Source of the DNA: CAZJRB01 sp964547995
GTDB taxonomy: Bacteria; Planctomycetota; Planctomycetia; Pirellulales; Thermoguttaceae
NCBI GenBank assembly: GCA_964547995.1
Contig: CAZJRB010000040.1
Location: forward strand, 1-53,537
DNA length: 53,537 nucleotides
Direction: 5' to 3'
The position numbers and the translations under genes are program-made. The notes beneath the pieces were generated by a model, which was not told where the DNA came from, searched no databases, and worked only from the letters and a program-made list of their open reading frames with translations. Shown piece after piece: positions 8,383 to 16,516 of this stretch; the stretch's first letter is position 1, and every line of letters starts with the position of its first letter.

Positions 8383-9431
8383 GTGGCAGAACTCCCGGTT
8401 TCACGGATCGTTTCGTACAGCCGGACGATGTTCTCGGTCGGGCTGACCGGCTGGATATTGTGGCACGGGCCGCAAATCCACCGGGCGCCGCGGTAAATCT
8501 CGACGCTCTCGCGGACCTCCCGGGCAACGTCGTCGGGCGTGCCGAACGGCAAGGTCTGCTGGTTGTCGATTGAGCCGTGGAAGATGAGCCGGTCGCCGAA
8601 GTCGCGGACGAGCCCTTCCCGCTCCATGCCGGGACACCGCCACTGGATCGGGTTGAGGATCTCGATGCCGACCTTGTCGATCAGATCGGGCAGGAAGACT
8701 CGGGCGGCCCCGTCCGTGTGGTACATGACGTGGACGCCGTGTGAGCGGGCCAGGTCGGCCATCTTGATCTGGTTCGGCAGCAGAAACCGCCGGTACATCT
8801 CCAGGCTCATCAACGGGCCGGTCTGCGAGCCGAGATCCTCGGCCACCCAGGTCAGGTCGATCCGGCCCCCGCCCGCCTCGAAAATCCGCCGGTGGTGCTC
8901 ATGATAGAAGTCGAAGATGTGCCCGAGGACGGCGCCGGTGATATCGGGATTGAGCATGAGATCTTCGAAGGCACGCTCCAGCCCCCGCAGGTAGCCGTAC
9001 AGCAGGAACGGCTCGTAACACCCGGCATGGATCGGCCGGTAGCCGTCATCGGCATCGAGTGCCGCGGCAACGGGGCTGTAGTCGAACTCCTCGGGATTGG
9101 GCCAGCGATGGGCATGTACCTCGGCAACACTCGCCGCATCGGCCAGCGGCATGAACTCCGGCTCGTCGTAAGCGCCCGAGCCGTAGTCGACCGAACGGTA
9201 GCGGATGCCCCACATATCGGCCGCCGGATCGCAGCCGTCGGGCCGGTTCCACTGCGGCTCGATGAAACGCCGGGCGTCGATGTGCAGCTTCCGCCAGAGC
9301 GACTCCTCGTCGCCGCAGTCCAAGTCCGCCATCAGGCGGTCGGTCACCTCGGCGGTCGCCTGGTAATCCGTCGAAATCCGGTCCGGCGGTTTGCCGTCCA
9401 GCAGGGCGAGCCATCGTTGTCGGGGTGTCAT
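8379..9431 (-). CDS. Uroporphyrinogen decarboxylase-fold protein, sugar-operon type
   Basis: This 350-residue UroD-superfamily protein begins MTPRQRWLALLDGKPPDRIS, as usual for this branch. YHTDGAARVFLPDL (about 237-250), GIEILNPIQ (255-263), GDRLIFHGSIDNQ and LPFGTPDDV follow, and CGPCHNIQPVSPTENI lies at 320-335. His238 and Cys323 are in places where methyltransferase-type relatives bind zinc. No corrinoid-binding protein is nearby. It is the first intact gene of an operon with a Na+ symporter, a nucleotidyltransferase and a kinase, so a role in sugar metabolism is more likely than haem synthesis. Its chemistry is unknown. It shares only the fold and scattered motifs with the other UroD-like protein at 2831-3961. 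Confidence 0.9.
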   Translation of the reverse strand: MTPRQRWLALLDGKPPDRISTDYQATAEVTDRLMADLDCGDEESLWRKLHIDARRFIEPQWNRPDGCDPAADMWGIRYRSVDYGSGAYDEPEFMPLADAASVAEVHAHRWPNPEEFDYSPVAAALDADDGYRPIHAGCYEPFLLYGYLRGLERAFEDLMLNPDITGAVLGHIFDFYHEHHRRIFEAGGGRIDLTWVAEDLGSQTGPLMSLEMYRRFLLPNQIKMADLARSHGVHVMYHTDGAARVFLPDLIDKVGIEILNPIQWRCPGMEREGLVRDFGDRLIFHGSIDNQQTLPFGTPDDVAREVRESVEIYRGARWICGPCHNIQPVSPTENIVRLYETIRETGSSAT

Positions 9432-9433
9432 GG

Positions 9434-9545
9434 TCAGTGCATCTCCGCCTCGACGACGCCAAGTCCGTGCCGGTAGTAGTTGAACTGGACGTTGGGATGT
9501 TCGGCCAGCAGCGACATGGGGACGGACGGATCTGCTGCTATCCTA
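9434..9545 (-). pseudogene. C-terminal remnant of a NagB-like (glucosamine-6-phosphate deaminase family) gene
   Basis: A short minus-strand frame ends two bases before the UroD-like start codon. Its last residues are ADPSVPMSLLAEHPNVQFNY, followed by YRHGLGVVEAEMH and TGA. The segment SVPMSLLAEHPNV strongly recalls the end of NagB/6-phosphogluconolactonase-family proteins (typically a P-x-S-x-L-x-x-HPN pattern). Nothing of that family is readable further upstream (9546-9684), so the gene seems to have lost all but its last 35-40 codons. The family assignment from so short a piece is tentative. Confidence 0.5.
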
Positions 9546-9653
9546 CCGCAATCAGCACGGGTGGACAAGCGGCCGACTGTCCAATAGACAGCCCGGGACT
9601 ATTCTCCGCGGCACAAACGTGGTAGAATCTTCGTAACAGTTCCGTGGCCTGTA

Positions 9654-9681
9654 GTACGACGGCCTTGGAAGGCCATCGTAC
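9654..9681. repeat. 28-bp palindrome in the leader of the exported-protein operon
   Basis: The sequence gtacgacggccttggaaggc and its continuation to 9681 form a near-perfect hairpin with one mismatch pair. It lies between a TAGAAT hexamer (9623-9628, a possible -10 with no clear -35) and the start codon at 9724. It could be a repeat or an RNA structure in the leader. Confidence 0.6.
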
Positions 9682-9723
9682 GAAGTGTTTCGCCGGCGGG
9701 CATTTCAAGAACGAGGAACCGTT

Positions 9724-11079
9724 ATGGGCAAGTATCGTGTTCTGCCAACCATGGGTTTTGTCGTTTCTCTAACGGCAACGCTCCTCTTGGGTGCCGACAG
9801 CAGAGAGAATCCGCCTGCAAAGACCGCAAACAAACCGCTCGGCAAAGTCGCTCTGCTGAAGAAAATCGACGTGAGCGGATTCGGCACGTGGTGCGGCCTT
9901 CGCCTGGGCGACCTCAACGGCAACGGTCAATTGGACGTGCTCCTTGCACGGCACCGGAACCAGAACGTCACCTGCCTTACGGCCACCGATATCGACGGGC
10001 AGCGTCTCTGGCAAGTCGGCAAGCCGGAAGCCGGGGACCACAAGGCAAGCTCTGATCTGCCCGTTCAAATCTACGACATCGATCTCGACGGTACGAACGA
10101 AGTCGTCTGCGTCATGGACGGCAACCTGAAAATCCTCAACGGAAAAGACGGCGCCGTTGAGCGCGAGGCCCCCCTGCCGTCGAGCGACGCCCGCGACTGC
10201 ATTGCGTTTGCCAACTTTTCGGGCAACGACCGCCCGCAAGACATTCTGATCAAGAACCGGTACCGGAAAGTGTGGGCTCTCGATCGAAATCTCCGGACCA
10301 TCTGGAGCTACGCCGGGAACACAGGCCACTACCCTTGGCCGTATGATTTCGACGGTGACGGACGCGACGAACTCATGTGCGGCTTTACGCTTCTGGATCA
10401 CAATGGGAAAAAGAAATGGGAAGCGAAACTGCCCGGCCATGCCGACGGGGTCGCCATCGGAGACGTCGACGTCGACCGGTCGAACGGGAAGGAAATTGCC
10501 CTGGCCTGCTGCGGCGGCAATACGTTTGCCCTGCTCAACGAGAAGGGCGGTTTTCTTTGGCGGCATCCGTGCGGGCATTCCCAGCACATCATCATCGGAG
10601 ATTTTCGCCCGGACGTTCCCGGCAAGGAAGTCTGTTGTCTGGACCGCGGAAACAACCGGTCTGCCACGGGCGTTGACGCCATGGTGTTGTATTCTGCCGG
10701 CGGCAGACTACTCTGGCACGAAAAACGAACCGATCCGGGCAAGAACCGGTGGATCTCCATCATCACCAAGGTGGAGAATTGGGACGGCGCCCCCGGCGAT
10801 CTCATCCTCGGCTACCGGAGAGGCGGCAGCACGCCCCCGACACTCTACGACGGCCATGGCAAGCCGGTTGCGGTGTTCCCTTTCCCGAATCCCGAAAACC
10901 AGCATTTTGCGCAGCACGCCGACATTTGCGGGGACGACAGGGAGGAGATCGTCGTCTCGAACGAAAAAGACATCTACATCTACAAAAACGGCGCTCCGTG
11001 GGCCGGCGCGAAACATCCGCAAAAACGTCCACAGACCAAGCCGCTGTACAATTACACGTTGTATATCGGCATGCCCTGA
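9724..11079 (+). CDS. Secreted FG-GAP/VCBS beta-propeller protein
   Basis: This 451-residue protein has an N-terminal signal peptide (MGKYRVLPTMGFVVSLTATL, cleavage after about LLGADS) and repeated calcium-binding FG-GAP-type blades: GDLNGNGQLDVLLAR, YDIDLDGTNEVVCVMD, FDGDGRDELMCG and GDVDVDRSNGKEIAL. Between them are short HG-rich linkers. Such propellers occur in integrin-like proteins and in polysaccharide lyases, for example of the rhamnogalacturonan lyase type; catalysis cannot be confirmed here. The ATG at 9724 is chosen because acgaggaacc precedes it and the signal peptide begins there; an upstream in-frame start at 9685 is less likely. It leads an operon of exported proteins up to 16385. 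The role is probably binding or cleavage of polysaccharide. Confidence 0.85.
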   Translation: MGKYRVLPTMGFVVSLTATLLLGADSRENPPAKTANKPLGKVALLKKIDVSGFGTWCGLRLGDLNGNGQLDVLLARHRNQNVTCLTATDIDGQRLWQVGKPEAGDHKASSDLPVQIYDIDLDGTNEVVCVMDGNLKILNGKDGAVEREAPLPSSDARDCIAFANFSGNDRPQDILIKNRYRKVWALDRNLRTIWSYAGNTGHYPWPYDFDGDGRDELMCGFTLLDHNGKKKWEAKLPGHADGVAIGDVDVDRSNGKEIALACCGGNTFALLNEKGGFLWRHPCGHSQHIIIGDFRPDVPGKEVCCLDRGNNRSATGVDAMVLYSAGGRLLWHEKRTDPGKNRWISIITKVENWDGAPGDLILGYRRGGSTPPTLYDGHGKPVAVFPFPNPENQHFAQHADICGDDREEIVVSNEKDIYIYKNGAPWAGAKHPQKRPQTKPLYNYTLYIGMP

Positions 11080-11118
11080 ACTTGGGTGACATCGGCAAAC
11101 ACACAAAGGAGACCACTC

Positions 11119-12345
11119 ATGCACGACGAACGCATCTACCGCCGCACGTTCTTCGGCCGTTTGGCGGCGGCCGGCGCCCTAGGGGGAGTCGCCTCGGCCG
11201 GTCTCGCCGGCGCCGGACGGGCGGCCGAAACCCGAGAGAAACAACCCAAGTCCGACCGAAAGGTGCGGGTCGGTATTGTCGGCTACGGCTACTGCAAGTT
11301 CGGAGCGGCCTTCGGGTTTCAGAACCACCCGAACGTCGAGATCGTGGCCGTCAGCGACCTCTTTCCCGATCGCTGCCGCGGACTGATGCAGGCGTGCCGG
11401 TGCGAGAAATCCTATCCGTCACTCGAGGAACTGGTCAAAGACGACTCGATCGAGGCCGTGTTTACGGCAACCGACGCGCCCAGTCACGCCCGGCATAGCA
11501 TCGAGGTCCTCAAGCACGGCAAGCACGCCGCCACGGCCGTTCCGGCCACGTTCGGCTCGGTCGAAGACGGCCAGCGGCTTCTGGAAACGGTCGAGAAAGC
11601 GGGCCTGAAATACATGATGTTTGAAACGAGCTGTTTCCGGGCGGATTGCCACGCGATGCGAACCGCGTTCCACGCCGGGGCATTCGGCAACCTGCACTAC
11701 TCGGAAGGGGAGTATCACCACTATCACGCCTCGAAGCAGCCGACACCGTCGTACAAGGATTGGCGGCGGGGTGTGCCGCCCATGTGGTATCCGACCCACG
11801 CAACGGCCTACTACCCGGGCGTAACCGGCGAGCGCTTCACGAGCGTTTCGTGCATCGGGACCGAAGGCCATTTGCCCTACCACAAGCCGGACGCCAACCC
11901 TTACAAGAATCCGTTTTCGACCGAAACCGCGTTGTTCGAGACGAGCGAGGGTGCAAGCAGCCGGATGTCGGTTTCGTGGTCGATGAAATCGATCTATGGC
12001 GAATGCGGGCGGGTGTTCGGACGCAGTGGTTGCATGAACGGCACGCAATACCGCGGCCTCGCGAAGAAGCTGCCCGATTTGGCCCGGCCGCCGCTTCCGC
12101 CCGGGGTTCCCGGCGGTGGCCACGGGGGCTCGCACGGCCTCTTGATGGACGAGTTCGTCACCGCGATTATCGAGGACCGCGACCCGCTGATCGACGTCTA
12201 CGAGGCGTTGGCCATGACCGTGCCCGGCATCGTCGCCCACCAGTCGGCACTGCGTGACGGCGAGCGTTTGCCCGTACCACAATATCGAACCCGCAAACGC
12301 GGACCCGGTAGCTCTGAAACCGGTCGTCCGTCGTCTGTCCGTTAG
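11119..12345 (+). CDS. Tat-exported Gfo/Idh/MocA family oxidoreductase
   Basis: This 408-residue protein begins with a twin-arginine-like signal (IYRRTFFGRLAAAGALGGVA) and continues with a Rossmann domain (VRVGIVGYGYCKFG, then VEIVAVSDLFPDR). In place of the usual EKP motif it has TAVPATFG, and the catalytic Lys of the family is not obvious. EGEYHHYHASKQP in the substrate domain is rich in His and Tyr. A good ribosome-binding site (aaaggag) precedes the ATG at 11119. It lies 39 bp after the FG-GAP gene and 45 bp before the aldo/keto-reductase-like gene, so the genes are probably co-transcribed. It differs strongly from the oxidoreductase at 653-2008. The substrate is unknown. Confidence 0.9.
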   Translation: MHDERIYRRTFFGRLAAAGALGGVASAGLAGAGRAAETREKQPKSDRKVRVGIVGYGYCKFGAAFGFQNHPNVEIVAVSDLFPDRCRGLMQACRCEKSYPSLEELVKDDSIEAVFTATDAPSHARHSIEVLKHGKHAATAVPATFGSVEDGQRLLETVEKAGLKYMMFETSCFRADCHAMRTAFHAGAFGNLHYSEGEYHHYHASKQPTPSYKDWRRGVPPMWYPTHATAYYPGVTGERFTSVSCIGTEGHLPYHKPDANPYKNPFSTETALFETSEGASSRMSVSWSMKSIYGECGRVFGRSGCMNGTQYRGLAKKLPDLARPPLPPGVPGGGHGGSHGLLMDEFVTAIIEDRDPLIDVYEALAMTVPGIVAHQSALRDGERLPVPQYRTRKRGPGSSETGRPSSVR

Positions 12346-12390
12346 GCTCTCACCAAGCCCAACGGCTCCACCCAGCCCGAGGAGACCGCG

Positions 12391-13266
12391 ATGAAACGAG
12401 ACTGTACAAGACGGGAGTTCCTGAAGGAAACCGCTCTGATCGGCGCGGCCGCCGCTGCCATGCGAGCGGGTGGAGTCAATGCGGCCGTAGCCGCGCCGGG
12501 CAAATTGCCGAAGGTCAAGCTCGGCACACTCGAAGTCTCCCGGCTGATACTCGGCAGCAACCCGTTCTTCGGGTTCGCCCACGGCAATCCCCAGGCGTCC
12601 GGCGAGGAAATGAAAAAGTACTATACCGAAGAGCGGATCATGGCGGTGATGGACGAAGCGGCCGAGCAGGGGATCACGGCCGTCTGGACGCCCGCCTATG
12701 ACCACTGGATTCGCCTGTGGAACAAGTACCGGAAACGCGGCGGCAAGCTGCGGATATGGATCGGCCAGCCCGACCCGAACCCCGAGCTCATGAAACAGCA
12801 CATCACGGCTGCCGCCAAGAACGGCGCCAAGGCAATCTGCATCCAGGGCGAAAAGGTCGACGCCCAGTTTCGCGCCGGCAAGTGGGACGTGCTCCGCGGT
12901 TGGCTGGATCACATCCACAGCTTCCATCTGCCGGCAGGCATGGCTTCTCACCGGCCCGACGTCCATCTCGCGGCCGAAGAGAAGGGCCTGCCCACCGATT
13001 TCTACCATCAATGTTTCTTCCAGCCGGAAAACTACAGCAAAGAGGTCCGCGACCTGGCAATCGCCGCGATCAAAAAGCTCGACAAGCCGGTGATGGGCTA
13101 CAAGGTCCTTGCGGCGGGCCGGATACCGGCCAAGGAAGGCTTTGCCTTCGCTTTCAAACACCTGCGCCGCAAGGACGGGATCTGCGTAGGCATGTTGCCG
13201 AAGGATGATCCGGACCAGGTGGCCGAGAACGCCGGCTTGGTGCGGAAGACTTCCCTCGAAAGTTAG
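12391..13266 (+). CDS. Tat-exported aldo/keto reductase-like TIM-barrel protein
   Basis: This 291-residue protein has a Tat signal (CTRREFLKETALIGAAAAAM) and then VKLGTLEVSRLILGSNPFFGF, the opening strand pattern of aldo/keto reductases. The rest is shorter than a usual family member, and the conserved Asp-Tyr-Lys-His tetrad cannot be located with confidence. DHWIRLWNKYRKRGGKLRIW and KPVMGYKVLAAGRIPAKEGF fit barrel segments. GRIPAKEGF resembles the late region of uncharacterised planctomycete relatives, so catalysis with NADP is doubtful. It is followed after 4 bp by the esterase gene. The function is unknown; export suggests periplasmic carbohydrate chemistry. Confidence 0.8.
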   Translation: MKRDCTRREFLKETALIGAAAAAMRAGGVNAAVAAPGKLPKVKLGTLEVSRLILGSNPFFGFAHGNPQASGEEMKKYYTEERIMAVMDEAAEQGITAVWTPAYDHWIRLWNKYRKRGGKLRIWIGQPDPNPELMKQHITAAAKNGAKAICIQGEKVDAQFRAGKWDVLRGWLDHIHSFHLPAGMASHRPDVHLAAEEKGLPTDFYHQCFFQPENYSKEVRDLAIAAIKKLDKPVMGYKVLAAGRIPAKEGFAFAFKHLRRKDGICVGMLPKDDPDQVAENAGLVRKTSLES

Positions 13267-13270
13267 GACT

Positions 13271-14086
13271 ATGCGCAAGATCAGTGCCGTTTTCTTGCTC
13301 GTGCTCTGGACAACGCTCGGCACCCGTTCGCCGTTGGCGCTCGGCGATTGGACCGAGCGACGGCCTTTCGTCGGGAGCACGGGCGATACGATCCATTACT
13401 ACCTTTTCACGCCGAAAAACGTCGACCGTCAAAAGAAATATCCGCTGGTGATCTGGTTGCACGGCGGGCTGAAGTCGAACGGGGTCGGGGGCCCAAACAT
13501 GCCGACCGGCGCATTTTACAAAGATACCCATCAGAAGGAGCAGCCTTGCTTGGTGCTTCGGCCCGTAGCAGTCAAGGGAAAGAACTGGGTATCGCCGCGC
13601 GGGGCCGGTACGGGGAGCCACGTGCAGCCGGAGAAGCCCGCTCCGTCGATTGCCGTGTTGCTCGAATTGCTCGCTAAGGTCCTCAAGGAGAACCCCGTCG
13701 ATCCCGCCGGCATCCACGTCGTCGGTGCGTCGATGGGCGGATACGGTACGTGGGACTTGATTGCCCGGCACCCGGAAAAGTTTGCCTCGGCCATACCCAT
13801 CTGCGGCGGAGGTGATCCCCGGAAGGCCCCGGTGATCAAGGACATGAAGATATGGATCTTCCACAGTGCCGACGACAACACCGTCCCGGTGCAAGGGTCC
13901 CGCGACATGTTTCAGGCCCTGATGAAGGCGAAAGACCGGAAACCCGTCGTCCGCGAGGATGATCAGAAGATCGTTCGTTCCTCCCCGGATGGAAACATCC
14001 GATACACAGAGTACAAGAAAGGCGGCCACAACTCGTGGGACCACGGACTGAGCGAGCCGGAACTGCATCCGTGGGTCTTCAAGTAG
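13271..14086 (+). CDS. Secreted alpha/beta-hydrolase (esterase/PHB-depolymerase-like)
   Basis: This 271-residue protein has a signal peptide (MRKISAVFLLVLWTTLGTRS) and an alpha/beta-hydrolase fold. YPLVIWLHGG marks the oxyanion strand, VVGASMGGYGTWDL carries the nucleophile Ser (G-x-S-x-G), WIFHSADDNTVPVQGS the acid, and KGGHNSWDH the catalytic His. All three catalytic elements are present in the usual order. Such enzymes remove acetyl, feruloyl or similar esters from polysaccharides. The start at 13271 lies 4 bp after the previous stop, which indicates translational coupling. It probably works with the other exported proteins of this operon. Confidence 0.88.
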   Translation: MRKISAVFLLVLWTTLGTRSPLALGDWTERRPFVGSTGDTIHYYLFTPKNVDRQKKYPLVIWLHGGLKSNGVGGPNMPTGAFYKDTHQKEQPCLVLRPVAVKGKNWVSPRGAGTGSHVQPEKPAPSIAVLLELLAKVLKENPVDPAGIHVVGASMGGYGTWDLIARHPEKFASAIPICGGGDPRKAPVIKDMKIWIFHSADDNTVPVQGSRDMFQALMKAKDRKPVVREDDQKIVRSSPDGNIRYTEYKKGGHNSWDHGLSEPELHPWVFK

Positions 14087-14099
14087 GGTCGGTGTGACC

Positions 14100-16385
14100 A
14101 TGAATTGCCGAATTGCACGTGTTCTTGCCGTGTCGTTCGCGATCATCGACTTCCCGGGTCTGGCCGTGGCGGCAGGGATCCCGGCAAACCGGTTTGTCGA
14201 GGTCGCTTCGCTCGAGACCGGCGGGCATTTCTTCAGCCAGGTCGTCTACGCACCGACGGCCAAGGCCCTCGTCTCGTGGGGAACCCAGACGCATCACCAC
14301 CCGATCCGCACGCACGAGACGCGGCATTTCCTCATCGGCGAAAACCGGTGGATCGACGCGTTTCCGCCGGAGAAGGAAAAGGATTGGGCCGGGAAACCCA
14401 AGCAATGGGGCGACTGGGACATCTGCGAGACGGCCGGCACATTCTACGAACGCGACGGCGTGAAAATGCCGCGGCCGACCAGCAGCTTCTACCAGGTCTG
14501 TTGGGACGACCACAACCGGCGGCTCGTGTTCTACGTCGCGTCGATGACGTTCAGCTACGAACCGGTGCGGCGCGAGTGGAAGCTGATCCACGACCGCTCG
14601 GAGAAAGAGCAGCCGCCGGCGCTTTTGCTGTGGAGTTCGCTCTGTTACGACCCGGTGAACAAACAGGTGATCCTGTTCGGCGGGGGCGGCGTCAATCGAG
14701 CGGACGGGCGGCCGCACACCTGGGCGCTCGACGTCACGACCGACCGATGGCGGAAGCTCGATCTGGAGGTCGAGCCGCCCGCCCGCTGCAACTCGCGGAT
14801 GGTCTACGATAAGAAGAACAAGCTGATTGTGCTCTTCGGCGGCGACGCCCAGGACAGCGGGCTGGCCGACACCTGGGGCTTCGACGTTGCGAAGCAGCAG
14901 TGGCAGGAGCGGAAACCGCCCAAGAGTCCCCACCCACGCCATTGCCACGCCATGGCCCCGCTCGAGAAGTCGGGCCGGGTGCTCTTGGTCGGCGGCCGCG
15001 CGGTCGCCGACTATCGCGAGGAGAAGAAGCTCTCCAACCAGGTTTGGGTCTACGATGCCGCCGCCAACACGTGGACACCGGTCGATGCAGAACTCCCCGA
15101 AATCCGCGGGCAGGAGTGGTGCTGCATGGAGAACATCCCGGGCACCGACGAGGTGATTCTGGTCGTCTCGTCAAAGTACGACCACAGCCAGCGGACGTAC
15201 CGTTTCCGTTACGACCCTAACGCACCGGCTGCCGATATCGAAGGCATTTCCCCAGGCACCGTTGCGTTGAAGACCGAGCGGACCCAAGCGTGGTACGAGG
15301 ACGTCCCGCCCGCCGGTCCCGAACAGCACGTCAAAATGCTCGCCTCGCTTCCGGTAAACAAGTGGGTGGAGATGAAACCGCCGAAGTCGACCCGGGGCCG
15401 CACCTGGGGCTCGGCCATCTTCGATACCGACCGGGGAATCGCCATGAAATGGGGCGGCGGCCACAGCGGCTACCAGGGGACCGACATGGCCTTCTACGAC
15501 GTGGCGGCCGACCGTTTTTCGATCGACCGGACGCCCGCCTTCACGCCCGAGCCGTTCGACCGCTGGGCGCGCCGGCCGTGCGGCCGCACGTTCTTTAACC
15601 AGCCCTGGACCCGACACATGCGGCACACCTGCGCATACGACGAAATACGCAAGCTGGGCGTGTTTGCCGACGCCGGCGGCTCCGAATGGTACGACCGCGA
15701 CGCCGACACGGTGGTCAAACACACGTGGCTGTACGATCCGGTCCGGCGCCAATGGCTGGAGCCGATCGGACAACCCTTCCCCGGCGGCGGATCGGTTTCG
15801 CCGATTGCCGTGCCCACGCCGAAAGGTGTTATCGTCTATCAACACGCCAAGGGCCGCATCTGGGAAGACAGCGGCGAGATGTACCGGTTCGTCGGTGAGC
15901 CGGGCAAGCCGGAAACCTGGGGATGGGAGCAGATCGAGATCGTCGGCCCCGACCGCCCGTACCAGCGGGAGTTCATGACAATCGTCTACGACCGGAAGCG
16001 AGACCGGCTGATCTTCTTGAGCCACGATCGGAAAACCAAGAAACCCGAGATGTGGTTCTTCGGCATGAAGGACCGCCGCTGGGTGAAGAACCCGAAACAG
16101 CCCGCCGGCGGCGTCAGCACCCGCGAGGCCGTGTACGTGCCCGACCAGGACGCCGTGTTGGCCTACGGTCCGGCGACGAAGGACGATCCGGTTTGGACGC
16201 GTGTCTACTTGTGCGAAACGAACCGCTGGGTGCCCTTGTCAATCAAGACACCCCGGTACACCGTTCACGAAGTGGCCTTGGAGTACGACCCGGTCCACAA
16301 AGTAGCCGTGCTGCTTTGGCCGCCGAGTTTCGAGCGGGACATCCGGCCGCACCTGTTTCGCCTTGATGCATCCCGACTGCGATAA
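14100..16385 (+). CDS. Secreted kelch-repeat beta-propeller protein
   Basis: This 761-residue protein has an N-terminal signal (MNCRIARVLAVSFAIIDFPG, cleavage after about VAAG) and many kelch-type blades, seen as repeated YDPVNKQVILFGG, YDKKNKLIVLFGGD and YDAAANTWTPVD units. A second half contains WGGGHSGYQGTDM and TWLYDPVRRQWLEP, so there are probably two propellers. No catalytic domain is recognised. ATG 14100 is preferred to GTG 14094. It is the last gene before a likely new promoter at 16420 and lies 13 bp after the esterase. It may bind glycans or proteins; the family is large and mostly uncharacterised in planctomycetes. Confidence 0.85.
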   Translation: MNCRIARVLAVSFAIIDFPGLAVAAGIPANRFVEVASLETGGHFFSQVVYAPTAKALVSWGTQTHHHPIRTHETRHFLIGENRWIDAFPPEKEKDWAGKPKQWGDWDICETAGTFYERDGVKMPRPTSSFYQVCWDDHNRRLVFYVASMTFSYEPVRREWKLIHDRSEKEQPPALLLWSSLCYDPVNKQVILFGGGGVNRADGRPHTWALDVTTDRWRKLDLEVEPPARCNSRMVYDKKNKLIVLFGGDAQDSGLADTWGFDVAKQQWQERKPPKSPHPRHCHAMAPLEKSGRVLLVGGRAVADYREEKKLSNQVWVYDAAANTWTPVDAELPEIRGQEWCCMENIPGTDEVILVVSSKYDHSQRTYRFRYDPNAPAADIEGISPGTVALKTERTQAWYEDVPPAGPEQHVKMLASLPVNKWVEMKPPKSTRGRTWGSAIFDTDRGIAMKWGGGHSGYQGTDMAFYDVAADRFSIDRTPAFTPEPFDRWARRPCGRTFFNQPWTRHMRHTCAYDEIRKLGVFADAGGSEWYDRDADTVVKHTWLYDPVRRQWLEPIGQPFPGGGSVSPIAVPTPKGVIVYQHAKGRIWEDSGEMYRFVGEPGKPETWGWEQIEIVGPDRPYQREFMTIVYDRKRDRLIFLSHDRKTKKPEMWFFGMKDRRWVKNPKQPAGGVSTREAVYVPDQDAVLAYGPATKDDPVWTRVYLCETNRWVPLSIKTPRYTVHEVALEYDPVHKVAVLLWPPSFERDIRPHLFRLDASRLR

Positions 16386-16419
16386 CCGGCGCCGGCCGTT
16401 GCCCGGGGTAACTCATCGG

Positions 16420-16447
16420 TTGACTTTCCTTGGAGCAGCGGTATCAT
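16420..16447 (+). promoter_or_regulatory. Putative sigma70-type promoter
   Basis: TTGACT (16420-16425) and TATCAT (16442-16447) are separated by 16 bp and lie about 70 bp ahead of the large PQQ-propeller gene. Confidence 0.55.
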
Positions 16448-16516
16448 GACGGGGGTGGCTGGTCGGTGGACGTCGCGCACTCATGAAGTCGGAACCCGCG
16501 AAAGGAAGGCATCAAG

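Noticed and set aside
11419..13380. Open frame of about 650 codons on the minus strand
   Set aside because: It lies opposite the oxidoreductase and aldo/keto-reductase-like genes, which have clear Tat signals and motifs. Its product is Arg- and Val-rich without any recognisable domain, as expected for antisense of GC-rich genes.
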